The notes below the pieces were generated by a model that searched no databases, had not been told where the DNA came from, and worked only from the letters and a program-made list of their open reading frames with translations. Position numbers and translations under genes: made by a program. From assembly GCF_030272615.1 (NCBI RefSeq), contig NC_081405.1:158273954-158337953 (forward strand): a stretch of DNA of 64,000 nucleotides, written 5' to 3'. Source of the stretch: Cryptomeria japonica. Lineage: Eukaryota > Streptophyta > Pinopsida > Cupressales > Cupressaceae. Of this stretch, positions 40,701 to 50,671 are shown one piece after another. The first letter of the stretch is position 1; the number at the start of each line of letters is the position of its first letter.

Positions 40701-41945
40701 TTGCATTAATGCTCGTTACTTGCTATCTGTCATTTATTACGCAAGATGATAAATGTTAGAAGATAAATTAATTATCTTACTGTCCGCACAGACCAACCAA
40801 CTGACACCGACCCAGCCGTCTCACGCCGCCTGCAGCCGTCCATGCCATTCACGTTGCAACTGTTCGTAAAATACATCGCAACTAACCTTATGCTAAGTGG
40901 CCATTGAATTTATGATGTATTCTCTTACAAATTAAATGCTAAGAGCCTGAATTCTTCAAAGTTCTTCATGTTTTTATCATTTTACGGGTTTCTCCTCTGT
41001 CCATGATTTCTTTTTTCAATAAACACATGTTTTCATCATTCACAATTTAAACATAATGTCTTTTACAAGTTGGCATCCGTAAAAGCTCACCTTTTTTAAA
41101 TCTTATCCAAAAGCAAGGACAATTTTAATTGATCCAGTGTTGCTCCATTCATATCGTTTATCACATGAGGGAATGAAAACCGGATAAGGAAAGCATCCTT
41201 AATGCGTGCAATCATGTTTACAACAGTTGTTGATGAGGTAAATATTCCAAAGGTGATGTAGTTTTACATTTATGATAGTAACGTTTACCAAGATATCAAG
41301 ATGTACATTTGATTGTATATATATGGATTAATTGAAAATTAAAAAAATACGTATTCTGATTTTTAATTAATTACTAAATATAGTTAAAGGTACATCTTAA
41401 TGTCTAGATAGATAGTGTGCTTTTCAAGAGTAAAAAATTTACAAATGAATATATAAAAAAATGCAAGCATGGAAGGTGTAGTTGATGTCTAAAAATTGGG
41501 GAGTGAGCTTGGGTTGTAGCTAATCTAGCTCCAAAAACACCATGATTTCCTCACAACATGAGGGTAAGTCGAAAAATTACAGATCTCAGTCGTGCTCGAC
41601 AACACTAGCTAGGTCTTTTATTTTTTGGTTGTGTGTATAACACAAGGGTTACTCAGTCGTTTTGGAGACAGATTAGTTGCGTCTGTGAGCTCGCAGTTTC
41701 CATGAGGTGAAAAGATGCCTTCATTGGATGCCTCGTTCGAGGTCGCTTTGACAACGTCCTCTTTGTCATTTTGGCTATCATTGGTCCCTTTTGTGTTGTC
41801 TTGGTCCCTATTGTGTTTGATTGGTGTGGGCTTTGTGCTTGTTGGTGCTAGCATAGGGCTTTTCTCACATTTGTTTTGGCATTGGTTTTCGAGTGATTTT
41901 TGAATTGATATCATTTGGTGTTGAAGGGTTTGGGCACGACATTTG
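40701..41945. other. Spacer and LINE 5' region
   Basis: 40780-40870 is GC-richer than its surroundings. 41500-41945 is probably the 5' UTR of the LINE that follows. The minus-strand open frame at 41618-41914 has no recognisable domain and is not called. Confidence 0.35.
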
Positions 41946-43569
41946 ATGCCTAAGCAAGGTGGTGCCTCGAGGAAACAGTCTAATGTGGCCTCAAAGGTGA
42001 GAAAGGTTAGGAATGAAGGCAGTGGTATTGATTAGGGCAAGACATTCAAGGAGGGCAGTTTGATGTAAAGGCAGTGGTATTGATTAGTGGCTTGTGATAA
42101 CAAGGAGTGGATTCCAACAACTACTAAATTTAATGTTAGTAGCGAAGGCTCAAAGTTGTGAGTTGGTGATGCTAGAGGAAACCAAGGTAAGTTATCCTCC
42201 TCCATCTCTAATACTCTAGTTGTTGTTCATAATAGCGACATGCATGAAGCTCTGAATAAAGGAACAAAGGTTTAAAAATGTGGCAATGTTCTTTGTTGCA
42301 TTAGACAATAATAAACTTTTGGCTCAAGAATTTCTTGATTAATGGATTATTAGGTCTCGGGCGAAGAAACTAGGGATTCATTTACATTCTCAAGAATGAT
42401 TCAAAAAGGGCTTTTTGTAATGTTTTTTAAAACCCATGCTATTCAAGAACACGTACTTCTCAAACAATTTTTGGAACGTAGGTAACTTTGTCTTTAGGGT
42501 AGTCAATTGGTCACCCAATACTCTAAATGAGGAACTATTTGCTATTTTTGTTCCAAAATGGATTGTTGTCAAAGATGTGCCAATTCAATTGTGGACTTTT
42601 TTGCCTCAACTTCTTTTTTTGATGGAAAAATTTCTCCAAGTTGAAGAGACTTGTAGCACCCTACCACATATGAATGCATGATTACTTGTTGTTTTGTCTC
42701 TTGGCGTTGATAAACCCAAAAAAATGGTATTGACCTTGGGGGCAACCTTCTAACCTGCAAAATAGATTTAATGGGGGGATTAAATTCTTGCCTTCTTTAT
42801 AAAAGAGAGTATCACCAAAAGAATAACTGCCCTAGTTTTAAACTAAGGAATATGAGAAACCCTACTTTTAGTCCTAAGGACAATATGGAAATACATATGG
42901 AAGACACTATGGATCCTATTTTAGAGGACTTCCCTCCTATCAGTGTGAATAACGTTGATGATATGAGGGATAGAAACCCTAATTATGATATTCAAAAAGA
43001 GGTGACTACTACAGAGACATCAAAATAAAATCCCAAGAATGATTCATCTGCCCCCAATAGTTAGTCTAATACCAATATTGGACAACCTAAGATTGCCTAG
43101 GCTTTGGAATTGGACAAGATTAGGGCTAAGGTGAATGAATCCAAGACCAAAAATATTCATGATCTTCTTGACTAGGTAGAATCAAAGGGGGCTATAGTTT
43201 CTCTATCTAATAAATGATGTAGAGATAGTTTAAACCCTTCTCTTGATAATTCCCCTTGCTCAAGTGGGGATCAGATAATGAGAGTGGTTGATAAGAGGAT
43301 TTCCTTCATGGAAAATAGAGAATAAAAAACACCTTAATAGAGGTGAAAATGAACAAGAAAGCAAGAAAGAAGGGTAAGGACTATAAAATTTTGACAAATT
43401 TAGGAACCATAAAGAAACAAGAGATAACCTTACTGAAGATGATCTTGAATTGCATTAGATGGAACATCAGGGGCTTGAAATCCCTAGAAAGAAAATTCAA
43501 ATCCTCATGCTCCATGAGGTGAAATTAGTTGGTTTTAACTTAGTCAGCAGTCTGAACCTTATTTGGAAG
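41946..43569 (+). mobile_element. L1-type LINE copy 2, 5' part
   Basis: ORF1 begins at 41946 (MPKQGGASRKQSNVASKVRK) and is broken by stops. Further pieces read RMIQKGLFVMFF (42396), IFVPKWIVVKDVPIQLWTF (42546) and FLQVEETCSTLPHMNA, typical of plant L1 ORF1. ORF2 starts near 43440 with LNCIRWNIRGLKSLERKF, the N-terminal (S/R)WN-RGL motif of the L1 endonuclease. The element is cut at 43569 by the gypsy insertion and resumes at 59828. Confidence 0.82.
43565..43569 (+). repeat. Target-site duplication, left copy (ggaag)
   Basis: GGAAG directly precedes the LTR start TGTAGAC, and the same 5 bp follow the other end at 59828-59832. Confidence 0.97.
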
Positions 43570-44338
43570 TGTAGACACCTAAATTTGTCATGTCTAATTA
43601 AATAAATATTTTATTTATTTAATTATCTAAGCCTAATTCTTCTATTAATTAAATAAATTTTTATTTATTTAATTAATTCATTTATCCTCTTCTAGACTTA
43701 TTTCTCATTTAAATAAATACATTTATTTATTTAAATTATCCCTTTCCTAAATTAAATAAATATTTTATTTATTTAATTGTCATACTTCTTCTATTAATTA
43801 AATAAATCTTTATTTATTTAATTAATTCATTATCTTTTTCTACACACATGACACATGTCATTCATCTCTTAATTCCTACACTACCTACCTCTTTCATTAT
43901 TTTGGTATTTCTTATACCTACCCTCTAATCCTAGCCGACCTCTTTTTTTACACCTCTCAATCTTAACCCTCCATTTCATATTGTGTCTTCTATTTAAGGA
44001 GATGCTTTCTTCATTGTAAAACCCTAACTACTTGATCAATTGACTACACTACAATTCTACTTGCAACCACATTCCGTTCTTTGTTGAGCTCTTGTGCATA
44101 CAAAAATCTGAGAGCAAGCATATCAAACAAGATCAATGGAGATAGGAAGAATGGAGATCAAAACCCTAGTGGACATGTGATGGTATAATCTTTGTGATTT
44201 TGAGTTATTTGCATTGTCTTAGGTTATCTTCATATGTTATGGTGGATCTTTGTTCATTGTTAGGCTAGGGTTTGGTGGTTGAATCCATTTTAGTCTTTCA
44301 ATATTGTTGTTTATTGTTATCCATTTTCACCATATACA
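43570..44338 (+). repeat. 5' LTR
   Basis: 769 bp, TGTAGACACC to CATATACA. The first 270 bp contain five AT-rich palindromes (ATTAAATAAATA-like arms). A TATA-like TATTTAAGG lies at 43991. Confidence 0.97.
43596..43836. repeat. Five palindromes in U3
   Basis: Palindromes with arms such as AATTAAATAAATA / ATTTATTTAATT recur about every 50 bp, separated by short C/T-rich phrases (CTAAGCC, CCTCTTCTAGAC, CCCTTTCC). The same set is in the 3' LTR at 59087-59327, and looser versions are in the LTR at 907. Confidence 0.85.
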
Positions 44339-44341
44339 TTT

Positions 44342-44359
44342 TGGCACGCCCGGTGGGAC
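44342..44359 (+). promoter_or_regulatory. Primer-binding site
   Basis: TGGCACGCCCGGTGGGAC begins 3 nt after the LTR. The leading TGG pairs with a tRNA 3' CCA end. I cannot name the tRNA; arginine tRNA is known for some Tat/Ogre elements. Confidence 0.7.
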
Positions 44360-44451
44360 TCTTGTCCCTTTGCATTTAACATTTTTGTTGCAGATTTTGC
44401 ATTTTTGAAGTTGCAGATCGGACGATTTCGACGACATTTTAGGTTTTTTCT

Positions 44452-44709
44452 GCGTCTGCGAGTGTTCGGATCGCGTTTTTGTATTTCAGAGGCATCTGGG
44501 ATATCTTGGATCGCGTCTGTGTTTCTGTCATTTTCTTTTTTTTTGCAGGTTTCCGAAAGTCGCGTCTGTGATTCCGAATCGCGTCTGTGCATCATCTTAT
44601 CGCGTCTGTAGCAGAAAGAGGCGTCTGCATTCTGAGATCGCGTCTGTGAATCACAGAACCGCATCTGTGTCGGAAAGACGCGTCTGTGTCTGGTATAACA
44701 GCGTCTGTG
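44452..44709 (+). repeat. GCGTCTGTG array A in the gag leader
   Basis: Ten copies of GCGTCTGTG or close variants start at 44452, 44513, 44562, 44581, 44602, 44621, 44640, 44661, 44680 and 44701. The last eight are spaced 19 or 21 nt. The spacers between motifs are not conserved. Confidence 0.92.
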
Positions 44710-45923
44710 CATTCTGTTTTGCAAAATTTTTCAAGTTTTTCGATTCGGGTTTTCGGATTTCGTACTTAGGGTTCCAGATCTGATTTATTTTCGGCTAACC
44801 TTTGCAGATCTAGCTAACCTGGTTTGTGCAGCTTGCTTTGGAGGCAAATACGTTTTTGTTGAAGGCCCCTTTCCACAAAGTCCTTTTGGGTTTTCTAAAA
44901 ATTTACCTAACTTGTGTGCTTGCAGGAAGGGGTTATCATTTGAAACAACCCAAACTACTAACAATTTTGTTGCAGGGCCTTAGCTAGGGTTTTGTAATTT
45001 TTATTGTGTGCCTTGTTTCATAGCTTAGCAAACACTTCAATTGGTGCACTAAAATTGAACCATTGTCTTTTGTGTCTTGAGCAATAGGCTCTTTTTGTTT
45101 ATTCTTTAGAGGGCCTGTCTTCCCGTGTGGTCATTAGGACTACTAGTGAGAAGAGAACGACCCAAGTGGTAGCAAAAGAAAAGCCATCTTCTTCCAAGCC
45201 ACTATAATCAAATGTATTCATGGTGAAAACTATGAATAACGTGTGCTGATTAGTTCATACCGACACTATGTCTCCCCATAAACCCGTTTGATCAAATTTA
45301 TTTGATCATTTGTAGGGCGTAACCCCTACTGGCTGGGAGCCTTCTGTATTTACAAAGCTGAAAGTGCCGCATGTATGGCCACACGAGCGGATGCCCTTAC
45401 TAGCACCTCATTGTTTTAGATGCCCAAATCCTTCTAGTTGTTGAGGCAGGAGGTCGGACCTCTGGTAGCGGCCCACACACATACGGTTCTTAGTAGAGAT
45501 ACAAAGTTCGCCATGGGGAGTTTTCATGGGGACTGATGCTTGGCTGACCCGAGAAGTGAGTGCCGAGGGTGGAGCCAGTGAGGTCAAGCATCTAAGTATC
45601 CGCTCTGAATAGCGTAGCCTCGGGGGTAAAACCCCATGTGGGATCAACAATTATTGTCCTGGCCAGCCATAAGAATTGTGCTTGACTTATGATAAACATT
45701 CAAACAATCAAGACAAAACAGCAAAACATTGTGTCTTTTGTGTCTTCAAGTGTATGCAAAAACTTTTTACATCAAACAACACACTTTTTGGAGTCTAAAC
45801 AGTCTGCAAACATTGGGTCATCAACACTGTGTCCTCTTGTCACGAAAAACAGTCGAAAAATCAGATTTGGTCACAGCAAAACAAATTCACAGATAGGAAA
45901 GATCGCACTAAGGTTACAGAAAC
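44710..45923 (+). other. Non-coding leader with a structured GC-rich block
   Basis: 45110-45660 is GC-rich and unlike a coding region. It contains local stems, for example AGGG/CCCT around 45315 and GGGG/CCCC around 45630. A longer hairpin at 45222-45261 starts GGTGAAAAC, and TATGAA (45231-45236) pairs with TTCATA (45254-45259). This is the usual place for packaging and dimerisation signals. No protein-coding frame supported. Confidence 0.5.
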
Positions 45924-46208
45924 GCGTCTGTGTCTGTTAAAACCGCGTCTGTGTCGGATAAACGCGTCTGTGAAGTACAGAATAGCGTCTGTGTTTTTAT
46001 CAGCGTCTGTGTCGAACAGAGACACGTCTGTGTCTGGAAATCGCGTCTGTGAAGTATACAGGCGCGTCTGTGTCCACAATAGCAAAAAAAAAAAAACTGT
46101 TACAGTCCAGCAAACATCAACAGGAAAATCTCATAATCACGTCTGCGTTAAACAAAACCGCGTCTGTGTCTTAAAACCGCGTCTGTGAAGTATACAGAGG
46201 CGTCTGTG
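45924..46208 (+). repeat. GCGTCTGTG array B in the gag leader
   Basis: Twelve copies start at 45924, 45945, 45964, 45985, 46003, 46024, 46043, 46064, 46139, 46160, 46179 and 46200. Spacing alternates 21 and 19 nt apart from one gap (46064 to 46139). It ends about 490 bp before the gag ATG. Confidence 0.92.
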
Positions 46209-46697
46209 TCAGGATTTGAAAAGTTTAACAGTCAAGCAAACAAAGAAATCAGTTTCGGCATACTTGAGCTTTCTAGGTTGTCTCTTCAGATTTCATCTAG
46301 CATTCAGCCTGTTCTAAGGTCTCACATAGTCCATCATTGCTTCACATCTCATTTTACATTCATACTTGTCTAAACTTGAGTCAAAAGGTCACTTGCTTGT
46401 CCTCATCATACTTTGTTAACACACTACATACAACTACACTTTGCTAAGTGGTCCCTCATCAAGGTTTCTTACCTTTGGGTCTCATTTGGTCTTACTTAGA
46501 GTCAAGGTCAGCTTACCTCATCAAGAGAAACTATCCTCTCTTTGGAAGTCACACCTACTCTACTACATACATACTTGGTCTTACACTTTGGACATTGCAA
46601 GTAAACTTCAGATTCATTTACATTCCATACAACTCTTGGTCTTACATACTCTTGTCATTTTCGTCTAGTCTCTCACATATTGCTAAACACCTAGTTC

Positions 46698-49600
46698 ATG
46701 GTTGAAACCCGTCTTCAAAAATCTAGGAGAAAAGCTAAAGAAGCTCAAGGGTCCGTAAACATGAGTTCTTATGAGTATGACAATGATGTCTTCTACAATC
46801 CTGAGCACACTACATTACCAGACATGAATGTTTATAGACACAATCCAAATGTGGAAAGCGCAAACACTATAAACAATAATGCTACACACAATGACAATGT
46901 TGATAATTCTTCAATACTATCAGCAGACATACAAGAATCTATAATGGATCCTCAATTCAATAGATTGGTTGAAGAGATAATGAGGAGAGATCGTCAATAT
47001 TTCCTAAACATGATGGCACAAAGTGGAGCTAAAATACCACATGATTTTGACTTATCTCAACTTATGGAAAGTAGACCTTCACAACAAACTCAACTTAATA
47101 GTGGAGGACCAAATAATATGATGCCGGAGTCACCATCAGTTTTGCTTCAGAAACCAGCGATCCCACATACACAAGCTCAAATATATGATACTTACACTCA
47201 AAGACCATCATGGAGGCCCTATGCTCAAACACATGCTCAAGATATGGGTCAACCAAGACAAGTGGATACACAAGGACATCCTCAAAATTTTGACACAAGG
47301 AGACCTCATGTCAAAATTGGGGGCAACACAATGGAAAATGAAAGGCCTATTGAATATGGTTTATACACACAAAACAGATATGGGGTCCCTCAACAAGAAA
47401 TTATGCCAAGTGCTCCATATATGTCGCAACAATATAGACCTCCATATGGACATGTCTACGATCAGTATCATCCATATATGCAACAATTTCCTCCTCAAAT
47501 GGGTGTTTCAAACATGGGACATGCTACAAGAAATCCATCTCCTCCCAAAAATAATTTGGAGCAACAAATTAGAGATCTACAAAAGAAAGTGGAAGACATG
47601 GGCACATCAAAACCCACATATACTATGAGAGATATATGCCCTTATCCCTTCGATAAGAGCATTCCAATGCCTCCGTTTCCTCCGCACTTTGCAACGCCAA
47701 AATTTGACAAATATAGAGGGAGAGGAGACCCCAAGGCACATATAAGACAATTCTTCATAGCTTGCATTGAGGTAGCCGCAGAAGAAACATACTTAATGAG
47801 GTTGTTCCCACAGAGCTTAGGAGATCAAGCGATGGAATGGTTTTCTCAATTACCTCCTGGTATTAAGTCATGGGGCGACTTAGCAGAAGCATTCATTCAG
47901 CATTTTTCTTACAACATTGAAACAGATGTCTCAGTTACTACCTTGTGCAATACGAAACAAAAAGAAGGAGAATCTTTTGCGTCATTTTTACAAAGATGGA
48001 GAAACTTAGCTAGCAGATGCTCTTGTGAAATCCCGCAGAAACAAATGGTGGAGATGTTCACACAAAATGTCAACAAGGCTATTGGCTATGATCTCAGAAA
48101 AGCTTGTTTGTCTACATTCAAGGATGTCATTGAAAAGGGCCTAGCAACAGAAAAGGTCTTGATTGAACAAGGAGTTATCAAGCTATTCAAAGAAAACAAA
48201 GAGGACTTTAAGGGAAAGGACAAACCAAAATTTTGGAACAAGAACAAGAACATAGTTAATGATGGTGTTGTTGATGCCAACACAGTGAGACCAAAGTTCG
48301 TCTTTTCTGGATCAAGTTCTACCAACAATCAAGTGAACAATCAAACGGCTGCTAAACCACGAAGGAAATATACTCCATTGGGAGAACCACTTGAATCAGT
48401 ATTCAAAAAGCTTGTAGCAAACAAGGTGATCACGGTCCCAGAATTTCCTCCATATGAACCAAAGGTCAAACCAAATTGGTGGAATGATGATGAATATTGC
48501 GAATTTCATAAGAGCAAGGGTCACAAGACAAGTAATTGCCATCGATTGAAAAACATTGTACAAGATCTCATTGACAGAGGAGATGTTGAGATTGAGGGAC
48601 ATTCATCTAACCAAGAGCATGAGGTGTTTAAGGAACCATTCCCAAAACATGACAAGGGAAAAGGCAAAGTCACAGATGATCAAGCCAATTACACCAGAAC
48701 ATCTTACAATTATGATTCCACTATTAATCACATCTCAATGGACAATCATATTTCTACCATTACTATCAAAAATAAAAATCCCGAGAATTCGTCTCCAAGA
48801 CCCAAAATTGTCCTAAAAGGTGTGGGATCTTCGTCCACATCTACCTCTGAATGTCATGTTACAACCCGTCGAGGTAAGATCACATTGCCAGGTACCTCTA
48901 CTAAGAATACCAGTCTTTCGTCAACTAAGCCTGAGTACGACCTTGTAGAGCAATTAGGGAAAACACCCGCACTCATCTCTATTCTTGAGCTCTTACGCAT
49001 ATCTCCTGCACATAAAGCTGTCCTTGACAAAACCTTGAGAGATACTGCTGTCCCTACTGATCTAAACGTGGACCAGTTTCAAGCCATGGTGGGATACCTA
49101 TCCGTTCCACACTCCCTCACATTCACAGAAGCCGATGACGCCTCCATAAGTCAGCCTCATAATGCACCTCTACACATTGAAGCCTTCATACATAAACACC
49201 GAATAAAACGAGTCCTGATAGATGGAGGAGCAGGTCTTAATATTTGTACATTGAGCACCATCAGACAATTGGGATATTCTGACAAAGCTGTGAATTCTAT
49301 GAACCAAATCACTATTAAGGCTTATGATGATGAAGAGCGTTCGTCCAAGGGCACGGTCATGTTACCACTAAGAATAGGGCCAGTCACGAAGGACGTGGTT
49401 TGTCAAGTCCAAGATCTAGACCTCACGTATAACATATTGCTAGGACGTCCATGGATTCATGAAATGAGGGCAGTCCCATCAACGTACCATCAGTGCATAA
49501 AGTTTCCTCATAATGGAGTCGAGGTAACAGTCAATGGTGATCCAAATCCATTCATATATTGCAATAACTTGAGATCACATACTGAGACTATCATTCCTAG

Positions 49601-49721
49601 CAATCGTGAGGCTACTCCTTCTTCAACATATATTGATCCTGAGTCATTAAAGCCTCGACATCCAAACAAGGTGAACTTAGAGCCAAGTTTCAAGACAAAG
49701 GCATGGGAGAATACACTCTGA
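46698..49721 (+). CDS. Gag-protease polyprotein
   Basis: 1007 residues, intact. After a long Q/P/H-rich N-terminal part (about 1-300), the capsid-like retrotransposon gag domain follows (about 335-450: KFDKYRGRGDPKAHIRQFF, MEWFSQLPPGIKSW and FLQRWRNLASRC). A C-x2-H-x4-H-x4-C zinc-knuckle-like motif is at Cys601, His604, His609 and Cys614. The aspartic protease has VLIDGGAGLNIC with Asp842 and the later YNILLGRPW block. Gag forms the particle that packages the RNA; the protease cuts the polyproteins. The ATG at 46698 follows the array-bearing leader. The frame ends at TGA 49719. The reading then seems to continue in the -1 frame (open from 49643), where residues typical of this protease-RT linker go on. 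Confidence 0.95.
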   Translation: MVETRLQKSRRKAKEAQGSVNMSSYEYDNDVFYNPEHTTLPDMNVYRHNPNVESANTINNNATHNDNVDNSSILSADIQESIMDPQFNRLVEEIMRRDRQYFLNMMAQSGAKIPHDFDLSQLMESRPSQQTQLNSGGPNNMMPESPSVLLQKPAIPHTQAQIYDTYTQRPSWRPYAQTHAQDMGQPRQVDTQGHPQNFDTRRPHVKIGGNTMENERPIEYGLYTQNRYGVPQQEIMPSAPYMSQQYRPPYGHVYDQYHPYMQQFPPQMGVSNMGHATRNPSPPKNNLEQQIRDLQKKVEDMGTSKPTYTMRDICPYPFDKSIPMPPFPPHFATPKFDKYRGRGDPKAHIRQFFIACIEVAAEETYLMRLFPQSLGDQAMEWFSQLPPGIKSWGDLAEAFIQHFSYNIETDVSVTTLCNTKQKEGESFASFLQRWRNLASRCSCEIPQKQMVEMFTQNVNKAIGYDLRKACLSTFKDVIEKGLATEKVLIEQGVIKLFKENKEDFKGKDKPKFWNKNKNIVNDGVVDANTVRPKFVFSGSSSTNNQVNNQTAAKPRRKYTPLGEPLESVFKKLVANKVITVPEFPPYEPKVKPNWWNDDEYCEFHKSKGHKTSNCHRLKNIVQDLIDRGDVEIEGHSSNQEHEVFKEPFPKHDKGKGKVTDDQANYTRTSYNYDSTINHISMDNHISTITIKNKNPENSSPRPKIVLKGVGSSSTSTSECHVTTRRGKITLPGTSTKNTSLSSTKPEYDLVEQLGKTPALISILELLRISPAHKAVLDKTLRDTAVPTDLNVDQFQAMVGYLSVPHSLTFTEADDASISQPHNAPLHIEAFIHKHRIKRVLIDGGAGLNICTLSTIRQLGYSDKAVNSMNQITIKAYDDEERSSKGTVMLPLRIGPVTKDVVCQVQDLDLTYNILLGRPWIHEMRAVPSTYHQCIKFPHNGVEVTVNGDPNPFIYCNNLRSHTETIIPSNREATPSSTYIDPESLKPRHPNKVNLEPSFKTKAWENTL

Positions 49722-50671
49722 ATCAAACAATGTTCTTACGACAAGTCATGAACTCCCCCAAGGAATATGGGAGGCCACATCCTAATAAGCAAATCTCCAT
49801 CATGCTACTCAAATGGGATCCTACTGTCTTTCAAAAATGGGGCGAACTAGAGGAAGAAACTTTATATTAAATGCTATATAAGGACGCTGAAGATGATACA
49901 CGTGATCAAATTATAATACCCTGTGAGAACTATGGCAAAGGTTTCAAAATTCTACAAAGATTTGGGTATGATGGAAAGAGTCCTCTCGGACTACGCAAAG
50001 AAGGTGTCATGGAGCCTCTACAACCTGAGCTAACTACAAGAAGGGAACGCTCTAAGGGGCTTGGTTTTCTAAATCCCAAGATTCAAAATAAGAGAACAAA
50101 ACAGATATGGCGAGTCAAAGTGGCTGAAGTTCAACAAGAGGATAATTATTCCACAGACTCCAATGAGTGGGAATGGGGTTCAGACAAATCCTCCAGCGAC
50201 TATGAACTCAATGAGACATTTAGAGAGCCAGATGAACCTACAGAGGAGGAGGAGTTTTACAAGAAATTCAGAGTTGGTCAAGAACCGACCCATAAGGATC
50301 CCGCACAAGCTTCGTTTCAAGGCCCTAGGTCAATATCACATAGGATGAGGACACCTGTCCCTGAGGGTGCTACTAGTGATGATAATTTGGACTCACTCAC
50401 GATCGAAACTGATGAGGAGAGTGCCATTGACGACCTCGATAACTATTTTGACATACCTGAATATAACCACATCTTCACTATTAGCCTTGCGAACTCTGAA
50501 AGCACTAAAGACCTTCCCCTCGTTCACCCCCAACTCATTGACTAGGATCAGGATGGACCAGCACAGCTTGATACATTTCAAAATGACGAAGCTATAGTCG
50601 ATTATCTTGGCATTCGCGATGATTTTCCTCTTGGAGACCATAAAGCAGGATACGCCATAGAGCTTAATAAC
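49722..50671 (+). pseudogene. Protease-RT linker with G-patch domain, interrupted frame
   Basis: In the pol frame (-1 relative to gag) the linker reads through LLKWDPTVFQKWGELEEE to TAA at 49868-49870. It then continues open at 49871-50542 (224 residues) with a G-patch-like segment (GKGFKILQRFGYDGKSPLG, then RSKGLGF) and an acidic region. It meets TAG at 50543-50545 and stays open into the RT ORF. G-patch domains bind RNA or stimulate helicases; some retroviruses and Tat elements carry one next to the protease. The three interruptions (frame change, TAA, TAG) all fall within this 0.9 kb, while 1007 and 1168 codons on either side are clean. Splicing, as known for Ogre elements at this point, or recoding is therefore possible. 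Simple mutation is the alternative. Confidence 0.75.

Noticed and set aside
41618..41914. 98-residue minus-strand open frame
   Set aside because: Opposite the likely LINE 5' UTR. Low-complexity polar peptide without family resemblance.
49643..49721. Programmed -1 frameshift site between gag-protease and the linker
   Set aside because: The frame relation is right (-1), but I could not find a canonical X-XXY-YYZ slippery heptamer in the 79-nt overlap, so no site is annotated.
49671..50648. Specific intron from AAG|GTGAAC (49671) to AAAGCAG|G (50648)
   Set aside because: Splice-like ends exist, but the joined frame runs into a stop and does not enter the RT frame.
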